Assembly (NCBI GenBank): GCA_963682055.1
Contig: OY821746.1
Coordinates: 19,519,992-19,583,991 of the forward strand
Direction: 5' to 3'
Source of the DNA: Primula veris
Lineage: Eukaryota; Streptophyta; Magnoliopsida; Ericales; Primulaceae
Length of the DNA stretch: 64,000 bases
The position numbers and the translations under genes were made by a program. Under the pieces are notes generated by a model. That model was not told the origin of the DNA and made no database searches. It saw nothing but the letters and a program-made list of their open reading frames with translations. Positions 46,003 to 55,687 of the stretch are shown here, piece by piece (positions within the stretch are counted from its first letter, which is position 1; each line of letters starts with the position of its first letter).

Positions 46003-47768
46003 ATTGATATCAAGAGCCTATTTTATTTTAGATTATTAGGGTTGATCATTTTAATTATTATTATTGAATTTTATGTATATACACATGTTTAAATCTATAC
46101 GGTTTTTTGGTATATATTTTTTAATAATTAATGATCATATGATTGTTCTCTTTTTCATGCCATATATAACTATTGTATGATTTAATTATATATTGATGTT
46201 CCGTATAAATGTTGTTTTTGATTGAACTCGGTTTTACCTTTCTACATCCATCGATACGATAAGCATGTGTGTAGATTTATGAAACTACTTAGCTTATTTA
46301 ACAACTTAGCATGTCAGAGATGAAAATGCTTAATAATTGAGAACTAAAGTTTGCTTGAAAGGTTTTCATTATTTTGTTGTTAATGATTGATGACGTATGG
46401 TCATGGTACTGATTGAGTTAATCAATTATTGATATATATCTCCATATTAATGAGGTTTGAAGTTCATGTTAATATACATTATTTGAATATTGCTACTGTC
46501 TCTAAAACTGATTAGTTTTGTTTTACATATTCAGTAGATACATGTATGTTTGAATTGAAACATTAGTGAAGTATATTTCATGTTACAAAAGCACGTACGT
46601 AGTGCATAAGTAAATATATATCATTCGGCTATATTTGGGTTGCTACTGTTTGCGGGTGACTTGTGGATTTCCATGACACATATGTTCCCATTGGCCTATT
46701 ATACTTGCTCAAAATCAGGATACATTATATGATAGTATTCGTTAATTTACGTGTTAAAAAAAACATACAGATTATAAAAGGTTGTATATCCTTATTTGAG
46801 AAGTAATAATATTAACACGTGTTTTAGTTTCATATAACGAAAGAAGAATCTGCTTATGGAATAAGTCATGCACGTATATATTTGCTATGTAGTATGGTAT
46901 TTGCCACGTCATGATTAATATGGTAGATTACAAAAAAAAATTATGACTTGTCTGTAAATATTAGATACGGTTGTAATTTTCTCATATTTATATTATTGTG
47001 TTGACCCGTGCGGCTAAACCTTAGAGGGGGGGGGGGGGGGTTGACTAAGATTTTAGTCATTTTTTGCGGAATTAAAATTCTAAACGCAACTAACAACCCA
47101 ACTAGCTCAATATATATTTGCAATAATAAATATGCGATGATAATCTATGAATAAATTGAAACATGTGCACAATCGCAAATAATATAAGTTGCGGAAAATA
47201 AATAGTAAGGGAAGAGATTGACACCACGATATATAGAGGTTCGGCAAACCCACCTAAGTCCTCTCCTCGGTATTTCACTATAATCTTCTTCCCAAGATAA
47301 CAACCTAACGAGCTAATCGATCGATTAAGGTCCCCTCACTCTATGAGTATCTCGAATGAAAAGACCTAGAGCTTTTAAGCAACACTCGCTTACAAAACCT
47401 CTACCCGATCACTCGCTCACAAATGAGTTTATAATTCACTCTACAATTTTAATCGAAAGAATTTCGCTCACACACAAATATTCTCGAAGTGTTTATAAGA
47501 TTACAATAAAATTACACTCAAGAATTTATAAGATTACAAGTGAGAATTGTGTAGTATAAAGCATTTTCTTGCTTTGATCTTGTATTGAACTTATATGAAG
47601 ATTGGGTGTGTGATTGGTGTGTTTATGAGAGATATTTGGGGGGTTTTTGTACACCAAAAATGTCAATTGAATCTCTCATGACCGTTTGGAGTGGTTAAGA
47701 GCTTTATCCAATGGTTAAAGCCACTTTTTGAAAAACCTAAAAAGCTGTTTTTTGTGATCTGCACTTTG

Positions 47769-47938
47769 ACCCACCGGTGGGTGTTTTCTGACCCATTGGT
47801 GAGTGAAATCTTTGCTGGTTCTGGAACATTAACCCACTGGTGGGTTCTGTATACCCACTGGTGGGTAGTACCTGAGAAAATCCTCATTGTTCTGTCCACT
47901 TGACCCACTGGTGGGTTCTGTATTATCCACCGGTGGGT
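47769..47938 (-). promoter_or_regulatory. Array of six 14-bp near-palindromes in the 3' LTR
   Basis: ACCCACCGGTGGGT-type motifs start at 47769, 47791, 47832, 47853, 47903 and 47925. Spacing in the sense direction is 22, 50, 21, 41 and 22 bp, i.e. three pairs about two helical turns apart. They lie about 270-440 bp into the LTR, probably in U3. Confidence 0.85.
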
Positions 47939-48449
47939 GCATCTGGAGATTTATGTGTTGAACTTTCGACTTTGAAATGCTCGTAATTTGCTTGTTCGGA
48001 CTTCAAATTTACTTCCGTTTGAACCGTTAGCTTCATTATAGAATGCTCTATCATTTTAAAATCCTGAAATATACATTTTCTATTTTTGGAAAACACAAAG
48101 TTAATTATCATCGAATAGAGAAATCATAAAATCATTAATACATAATCACACGTATAATCAAAATCAATTATTGAACTCATTGTTCAACAAAACTCATGGT
48201 TCAACAATCTCCCCCATTTTGATTATGACAAAATAATTATGATTTTACAAGTATAAAATATATCTCCTCCATTTTAACAAATCGCATTTATCTAAATATC
48301 ATTTTTCTCCCCATTTGCCATTATCAAAATGCAATTAAAAAAGTTGGGGTTTTGTGGAGGGTTTTCAAAAAAATAACAAAATATGAAAAATGTTATCATG
48401 ATGCATATGACCCAAATAATCACATATATGTAAAGATTATAGAGTAGAG

Positions 48450-49701
48450 TGTTGAACTTAGAGTTCAATAATGATTTTGATTATAACTTTGATTATGTCT
48501 TTAATGATTTTACGATTTCGATGATATAATGCTTGTCTTTTCCAAAAGAAGTAAATGAAAATTTCAGAACGCCAGAAAGATAGAGCACAGAAAAACGAAG
48601 CCACAGGTTCAAGCGGAACCAGAATCGGAGCTATAACGAAGAAGTTACGGGCTTTTGAAGATTAACGAGAAAACAGAGAAAACTGAAGAACGACCGATCG
48701 TCTGTACAAAAACGACCGATCGTTTTTGTACCAATTTCTTCCAGAGAGTCCACAACAAAAACGATCGATCGAAACTCAGAAACGACCGATCGTTTTCTGA
48801 ATAACGACCGATCGACTGTAGAAAACGACCGATCGTTTTCTGCAGTTTTCGAAAACAGCTTCTCAGCTTTTTCTGGAAAATAGCTTAAAACACTGAATAT
48901 AGCCTCAACCACTTCCAACTGTCATAACACAGAAAAACAGACCTTTTGGCATATATATACCACCCAATCTCTCTTTCAAATCCAACCAATCACAATACCA
49001 ATTAACTTCCTTCAACCTCTCATTAAAAACCCTAATATCACCATTTTGGTGCATATATATTCGAGAAAGAGGAAAATCAAAGAGAAAGAGATTCAAGCTC
49101 GATCATCATCAAAAACTCACCAATTAGCTTTTTAAGAAGCAATTAGAATAGTGAGTGTAGTTACATTTTTGTAACAAAATTTGTATCGAGTGTTTTATAA
49201 ACTCAATTGTGAGCGAGTGAACGGGTAGAGGCTTTGTAAGCAAGTGAAGCTTAAAAGCTCTAGGTTTTTCATTCGGGTACTCATAAATTGAGGGGGAGTC
49301 GTAGAATCATAGACGTGTTCTCTTGCACTTGTATCAAGAGTAGGAACCTCGGGTAGAGGGTGAGCCAATCGGTCGATTGAGCTCGATATGGTTTGTAAAA
49401 TCCGGAAGAAACATTTTAGTGAAATACTCGGTAGTACCGAGGAGAGGACGTAGGCGCATTTGCTGAACCTCTATAAATCACGGTGTCATTTTCTTCCCTT
49501 TCTTTTACTTTCCGCAACTTATTTTCTTGCTTATTTATTGCTTGCGTTTAGTTATTTTAGCAATTTATTAACTCTTGTTAAAACGCTTAAGCTTAGAATT
49601 GCATAAGTTGGGTGGTTAGTTGCATAGAATTTTAATTAGGCGAAAATCGCCATAAACCTTATTCACCCCCCCTCTAAGGTTTAGCCGCACACGGGCCAAC
49701 A
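48450..49701 (+). mobile_element. Solo LTR of a related subfamily, opposite orientation, exact 5-bp TSD
   Basis: It begins TGTTGAACTTAGAGTTCAAT and ends CACGGGCCAACA, matching the flanking family in the opposite direction. TAGAG is repeated exactly at 48445-48449 and 49702-49706. At 1,252 bp it is complete. Similarity covers the start, the region around GGTAGAGGCTTTGTAAGC, and the end. Its palindrome block differs in sequence. Confidence 0.92.
48689..48837 (+). promoter_or_regulatory. Array of six AACGACCGATCGTT near-palindromes in the solo LTR
   Basis: Starts at 48689, 48711, 48760, 48781, 48803 and 48824, spacing 22, 49, 21, 22 and 21 bp. The place in the LTR and the first three spacings match the ACCCACCGGTGGGT arrays of the host element, but the motif is different at all six sites. 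Confidence 0.85.
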
Positions 49702-49947
49702 TAGAGTATACCAAATATGTGATGTCGAGTCCGCTCTCTAGTGGCATTTGCATTGAGCGTTTCCAAGTCCAAGTATGTGGTACCATTTATTGGTATGTCT
49801 TCCCCTTTTGTCGATCAATGGTACTTCATTCTTTATGTTGGAATCAATTTTCTTGACTTCCACAAATTTTTCCGGTGTTGTCAACCAATTGTTGATTTTC
49901 TCCTTTTGAACGGAGATACCAACAACACGTGTTTTGTCTTTTGGTCC

Positions 49948-51767
49948 TCAATTTGTTTTGGGTCCGACATTATTAGTGACATGAGTCTTTACTACCCATT
50001 TCAAATTGCTTCTAGTAACACGAAAACGATAAGGACATCTAGAAGAAATATGCTCATTTCTACTACAATGTATACAATGCATACACTTTTTCGCATAACG
50101 AGAACTATACGACTTTTTGTAGGAATTTTTAGAAGTTTGATGAACGGTTTTGGTTTGAAAAACTAAACCTCTTCTATCATTACAAGAGTTCGGAAAAACT
50201 CTTGAAATGCTCCCTTGTGTAAAAAAAACTTTTTGTATAGGCGGAATAGGAGTTGTAGACATGCTAGAAGATTTGACAAAGCGGGCTGTGCTTGAGCCAA
50301 AAGTGTCGCAATCGAAACTCAAACAGCTTTTGTCATTGATATATTTTTGACAACTCAAAATTTCGTCCAACACGGTTTTCCCTTCGGAAAAACTTGAGAT
50401 TGTTAACTCGAGTTTTTCGACCGTAATAACAAGCTCATCATTTTTCTTTTTCAAAGAGTCATTTTCAGTTTTTAAAAACTCGTTTTGAAGAACAAGAGTA
50501 TTGTTCTTATATTTCAAGTCTTGTTTTTCATCTTCAATATCATTAAACGAAAATGATAATTTGGGATTAGACTCATTTTCAATTTTATCTCTTTTCAAGA
50601 ATCTTATTTTGTCATTGAGAGAATAATTCATCATTTTAAGAAATTTAACCTTCTCTACAAGCTTAGGAAGTTTTTCGGAATAAATTCCACACATGAATTA
50701 ATTCATCATGAGATAAATCTTTTACCTTATCGTTGTTACTTTCGCTTGATGATGAACGGTTTTGTTCATGGTTCTCTTCCACGGCCATATAGCAAGCAAG
50801 ATGATCGACTTCATCTTAGTCCGAGCTATCGCTAGAGCTTGAAGCGAATATATTCTTCTTGCCTTTGCTCTTGCGATTCTTCGCGCAATCTCTCGCTATG
50901 TGTCCTTCCTTGCCTCAAGTATAGCAAACAAAATCGTTAGAATTAATTGAATTATTTAACGATTTACCTTTATGTTTGTGTTTGCCTTTAAGTTTTAGTA
51001 CTTACTTAACGATTCGAATGATTTGTATTGAATTTTTGTCGTCATCGGATAGCTTCATTTTCACCACAAATTGTTCCTTTGAAAGGTATCTCCTTCCTTT
51101 CCGAGATTGGTTGGTGACTATTGAGGGTGATCTCGTGAGTAATGAGTGAACCCGTCAACGCATCAAGAGTGTATGTGTTCATATCGTGCGGCTCTTGAAT
51201 TGCGGTGACCTTTGGTTCCCATTCTTTCGGTAAGCTTCGAATCACCTTTGAGACCATTTTCTTACAAGACAAAAACTTACCAAGAGATATTAGTCCGTTA
51301 GTAATAGTTGTAAATCTAGCAAACATTTCGGAAATAGTTTCTCACTCGCTTATCCTAAAAAACTTGTACTCGTACACTAGAATTTGGAATTTGCACTCTT
51401 TGACTTGGTTAGTCCATTCATGCATAACTAATAACTTATCCCACATACCCTTATCCGTTTTATAAGCAAAAATCTTGTTGTACTCGTTAGGGAAAATGGC
51501 ACAAACAATAACATACATCGCTTTTGCGTTAATAGAGTAGGCTTCTAGTTGAGCATCATCTAAGTCCTCTACGAGGATTGGGTTCTCGCTATTTTCGTAT
51601 TTAGGAGCGGAATATCCTACTTTAATAATCTTCAAAAGATTAACATTGTAGCTTTGTAGGAAAATGTTCATCCTATCTTTCCAAAAACAATAGTTTATCC
51701 CATCAAAATAAGGTGGAGTATTGGGTGATGAAACAATACCGGAAGCGAAATTAAGTACGTTAGTCAT
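49948..51767 (-). pseudogene. copia-type gag, interrupted by stops
   Basis: Minus strand from the ATG at 51767. The N-terminal part (51342-51767) has PPYFDGINYCFWKDRM, the usual copia gag opening, and the next block follows at 51042-51326. A first zinc knuckle near 50890-50930 (CYT, stop, GKEGHIARDC) has its second Cys codon changed to TGA. Another stop follows an acidic-serine stretch. The last block (49948-50694) has a coiled-coil-like heptad region and a second knuckle CIHCSRNEHISSRC. Full length would be about 600 residues. No protease follows. It packages element RNA in active relatives; here it is dead. Confidence 0.85.
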
Positions 51768-51815
51768 CGGGATCTTAACTCTTAAATCGCTAGATTTCGA
51801 TATGCAAGAGCCTCG

Positions 51816-51827
51816 GCTCTGATACCA
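51816..51827 (-). promoter_or_regulatory. Primer-binding site (initiator tRNA-Met)
   Basis: The minus strand reads TGGTATCAGAGC, the standard plant retrotransposon site complementary to the 3' end of tRNA-iMet, two bases from the LTR end at 51830. Confidence 0.9.
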
Positions 51828-52607
51828 ATTGTTGGCCCGTGCGGCTAAAACTTAGGAGAGAGAGAGAGAGGGGGGGGGGGTGTTTGAATAAGGTTTTAGT
51901 CGTTTTTTGCGGAATTAAAATTCTAAGCGAAACTAACAACCCAACTAGCTCAATATATATTTGCGATGATAATTTATGAATAAATTGAAACATGTGCACA
52001 ATCGCAAATAATATAAGTTGAGGAAAGTAAATAGTAAGTAAAGAGATTGACACCACGATATATAGAAGTTCGGCAAACCCGCCTACGTCTTCTCCTCGGT
52101 ATTCACGCTACCAAGTTCACTATAATTTTCTTTCCAAGATTACAACCTAACGAGCTAATCAAACGATTAAGCTCCCCCTCACTCTATATTATCTCGAATG
52201 AAAATACCTAGAGTTTTTAAGCAGCACTCGCTTACAAAACCTGTACCCGATCACTCGCTCATAAATGAGTTTATAATTCACTCTACAATTTTAATCGAAA
52301 GTGTATCGCTCACACACAAATATTCTGGAATTGTTTATAAGATTACAATAAAAGTACACTCAAGAATTTATAAGATTACAAGTGAGAATTGTGTAGTATA
52401 AAGTATTTTCTTGCTTTGATCTTGTATTGAACTTATATGAATATTGGGTGTGTGATTGGTGTGTTTATGAGAGGTATTTGGGGGGTTTTTGTAGACCAAA
52501 AATGTCTATTGAATCTCTCATGACCATTTGGAGTGGTTAAGAGCTTTATCCAATGGTTAAAGCCACTTTTTGAAAAGTTAAAAAGCTGTTTTGTTATCTG
52601 CACTTTG

Positions 52608-52777
52608 ACCCACCGGTGGGTGTCTTCTGACCCATTGGTGGGTAAAATCTTTGCTGGTTCTGGAACATTAACCTACTGGTGGGTTCTGTATACCCACTGG
52701 TGGGTAGTACCTGAGAAAATCCTCATTGTTCTGTCCACTTGACCCATTGGTGGGTTCTGTATTATCCACCGGTGGCA
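52608..52777 (-). promoter_or_regulatory. Array of six near-palindromes in the 5' LTR
   Basis: Starts at 52608, 52630, 52671, 52692, 52742 and 52764, with the same spacing as in the 3' LTR. ACCCATTGGTGGGT and ACCTACTGGTGGGT variants occur. The last (52764) is worn (ATCCACCGGTGGCA). Confidence 0.85.
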
Positions 52778-53024
52778 CTGAAGATTTATGTGTCGAACTT
52801 TTGACTTTGAAATGCTCGTAACTTGCTTGTTCGGACTTCAAATTTACTTCCGTTTGAACCGTTGGCTTCGTTATAGAATGTTCTATCATTTTAAAATCCT
52901 GAAATATACATTTTCTATTTTTGAAAAATACAAAGCATTATATCATCGAATAGAGAAATCGTAAAATCATTAATACATAATCACACGTATAATCAAAATT
53001 AATTATTGAACTCATGGTTCAACA

Positions 53025-53640
53025 TTGTGGAATGAGAAAATAAAATATCAAACTTCAGAATTTTTTGATATTTGCACTAAATTTTGGATTTTGGGCACTA
53101 ACTTAATTTACTTGTACATTATGTCACAACATTTATAATGAAACAAAATAAAATAGTTCTGTAGAACACAAATTTTAATTAACTATAGTGGTGGTTAGCC
53201 CATTTAAACAAGATACCTAATACAACATTGATGCTTAGTCTTTGGACAGAAAGATCAACTTGTAAGCGGTACTCTCAACGCATAAATTAAATGCTGATAA
53301 TAAATTCGGTCAAACAATAACTTTCCTTTGTGCCGGTGTATTGTTCACATGGAAACTTTATAATTATCAAACATAATTCCCACATGTGCATTCGTTGTTC
53401 GGCCAATTAATTACCTTCCTTTGGGCCGATCATTAATCGCATAAACAAAAAATACACACATCTTATTATCTCAAAATAAATAAATCTACGCAAAATATGT
53501 TACTTTGGCAACGTTTTGCTTCAATTAATTTATCTCAAAATAAAAGACAAAAGTAAATTAAGTTAGTGCCCAAAATCCAAAATTTAGTGCAAATATCAAA
53601 AAAATTCTGAAGTTTGATATTTTATTTTCTCATTCCACAA
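53025..53640. repeat. Centre of the inverted duplication: 89-bp arm end, 434-bp loop, arm end
   Basis: 53025-53113 and 53548-53639 are inverse copies (TTGTGGAATGAGAAAATAAA; GTGCCCAAAATCCAAAATTT). The loop 53114-53547 is single-copy and AT-rich with no coding signal. Once the copia insertion is removed, the left arm runs unbroken into this segment. Confidence 0.88.
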
Positions 53641-54615
53641 TAATATAAATATGAGAAAAATACAACCGTATCTAATATTTACAGACAAGTCATAAAAAAT
53701 TTTGTAATCAATCATATTAATCATGACGTGGCAAATACTATAAATATATATGTGCATGACTTATTCCATAAGCAATTTCTTCTTTGGTTACATGAAATTA
53801 AAACACGTGTTAATATTATTACTCTCAAATAAGGATATACAACTTTTTATAATATGTATGTTTTTTTTAACACGTAAATTAACGAATACTATCATATAAT
53901 TTATCCTGATTATGAGCAAGTATAATAGGCCAATGAGAACATATATGTCATGGAAATCCACAAGTCACCCGCAAACAGTAGCAACCCAAATATAGTCGAA
54001 TGATATATATTTACTTATGCACTACGTACCTGCTTTTGTAACATGAAATATATTTCATTAATGTATCAATTCAAACATACACTTGTCTACTGAATATGTA
54101 AAACAAAACTAATCAGTTTCAAAGACAGTAGCAATATTCGAATAATGTATATTAACATGAACTTCAAACTCATTAATATGAATTCATTAATTCAATCAGT
54201 AACATGACCATATGTCATCAATCATTAACAACAAAATAAATAAAACCTTTCAAGCAAACTTTAGTTTTCAATTATTAAGTCTTTTCATCTCTGACATGCT
54301 AAGTTGTTAAATAAGCTAAGTAGATTCATAAATCTACACACATGCTTATAGTACCGATGGATGTAGAAAAGTAAAACCGAGTTCAATCAAAAATAGCATT
54401 TATACGGAACATCAATATATAATTAAATCATACAATACTTATTTATGGCATGAAAAATAGAACAATCATATGATCATTAATTATTAAAAAATACATAACA
54501 AAATAAATTCCAAAAAACCGTATGGATTTAAACATGTGTATATAATGTAACATAATAATAATAATTAAGATGATCAACCATAATAATGTAACATGAAATA
54601 GACTCTTGATACCAA

Positions 54616-54966
54616 TGGTTGTGACTAAATCTATTAACATGCATATATTAACATATGTCAGATTATCAAGATTACATATGAACCAATACGAGGACATACC
54701 TGATTCCATGGTGTATGACACGATGGTGGATTATGGGCTATTGGTCTTCCAAACCCTATATTTTTTATATAGTAATACTAATTAGAATCTCATAAACCCT
54801 AATTAGTTACTATTGGATAATACGCATTACAAAGCTCATACAATACAGCATGTTTTATTGGGCTATTCTTACTAGATCAATTAAATAGCACATTCAAGAA
54901 TATTAGCACAAATATAATTGTATTAATTAATTAGCCCACACGTCAGGTTATTAAAATAACCTAACA
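54616..54966 (-). mobile_element. LTR of a truncated copia-like element in the right arm
   Basis: The minus strand begins TGTTAGGTTATTTTAATAAC at 54966 and ends in CACAACCA. Then comes TTGGTATCAAGAGTC at 54601-54615, a good primer-binding-site candidate. It is shorter than its mirror because of indels. Confidence 0.55.
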
Positions 54967-54988
54967 TATACTACTAACTTGGACTGTC

Positions 54989-55276
54989 TTAACACATGAG
55001 AAAAAACACGACAGCGACAATAAGAGTGCACCTGCTACTCCACCACCTGCTGTACTGCCTCGGCTGCTACACCCTCTGCTTCCACCACCACCACCACTAC
55101 CACCATCATCCCTTAGTGATCTAAATCTATGTTGTGCATGAAACAAAAAGTTGATGCTCTCTCCTTCCCCGAGATTAGCTAGCTAGTAGGCTATTCTCGT
55201 CACACACGCATGTGTAGGTTTGGAAGAAAAGGAGGATTAGTGTGAAAAATAGAACTTTCGTGAGTTTGGTTCCCAT
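54989..55276 (-). pseudogene. Secreted glycine-rich protein, copy 5 (inverted, frameshifted)
   Basis: Minus strand from the ATG at 55276. It has the leader of copy 4 and the same CTAGCTAGCTAA duplication that breaks the frame, then FLFHAQHRFRSLRDDGGSGG and a Gly/Ser run. The tail is shifted again. The lesions shared with copy 4 place the loss of function before the inverted duplication. It keeps a GGGVAG stretch that copy 4 has lost. Confidence 0.82.
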
Positions 55277-55687
55277 ATTCATGATCTTAGAGACACCCTA
55301 GTGGAACTCTCAAATTGGTGTGAAGTACCAGTTACTAGGAGTTTGTACTTCACACTAGGTAATTACATAAATTAAACTTGGTGGAACTTTAAAAGTTTAA
55401 TTTCTAAAAGCATTCACATCTTACCCAGCAGATTTTAATTTCTCTATAATTTTGATGAGTTTAGCTAGAAAAACAAACCACATCAAGCTCACAATGAACT
55501 CTATATTTTTTAAGAAGATCACTATAACTCTTTATAAATAGAGAATAAATAAGAATTCTCATCAAGTAATAAGCAATGAACCTCACTTTAATCATGTGTA
55601 TGTTATTCATTAAAATATAAATTTTAAATTAAAATATAATGTTAAAATAGTTAATTATTGACTATAAAATATACATGACTCTCTTAA

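Larger units (their letters stand above)
44857..46998. repeat. Left arm of a 2.2-kb inverted duplication
   Basis: Reverse-complementary to about 53640-55687. Anchors: GAGAGTCATG, TAACATACACATGATTAAAG, CACCAATTTGAGAGTTCCAC, the copy-4 pseudogene, and GTAAATATTAGATACGGTTG near 46950. The arm is cut at 46998 by a copia-type insertion and resumes at 53025-53113. Confidence 0.9.
46999..53024 (-). mobile_element. gag-only copia-type LTR retrotransposon (nested solo LTR inside)
   Basis: LTRs at 46999-48206 and 51830-53024 are clearly alike. TTGTG occurs at 46996-47000 and 53025-53029, and the mirror arm at about 53639 gives the empty site. On the minus strand, the primer site TGGTATCAGAGC lies at 51816-51827, two bases from the 5' LTR, and a polypurine tract (AAAATGGGGGAGAT) at 48207-48220 abuts the 3' LTR. 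The interior holds gag only; without the solo LTR at 48450-49701 it is about 2.4 kb. Protease, integrase and reverse transcriptase are absent. The gag type and long LTR suggest the SIRE/Maximus lineage (inference). Confidence 0.92.
53641..55687. repeat. Right arm of the inverted duplication
   Basis: Mirror of 44857-46998, in the same order reversed, with small indels. It holds the uninterrupted version of the site where the copia element entered the left arm, the mirror LTR (54616-54966) and pseudogene copy 5. Confidence 0.9.

Noticed and set aside
47691..47903. Frames with repeated HRWV/HQWV words in both LTRs
   Set aside because: Shadows of the palindrome array; they are open on both strands and recur in the second LTR at 52533-52742.
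48631..48918. 95-codon minus-strand frame rich in DRSF words
   Set aside because: A shadow of the solo-LTR palindromes; there is no protein family and the strand is antisense to the LTR.
49741..50166. 141-codon plus-strand frame
   Set aside because: Antisense to the C-terminal gag block with its zinc knuckle.
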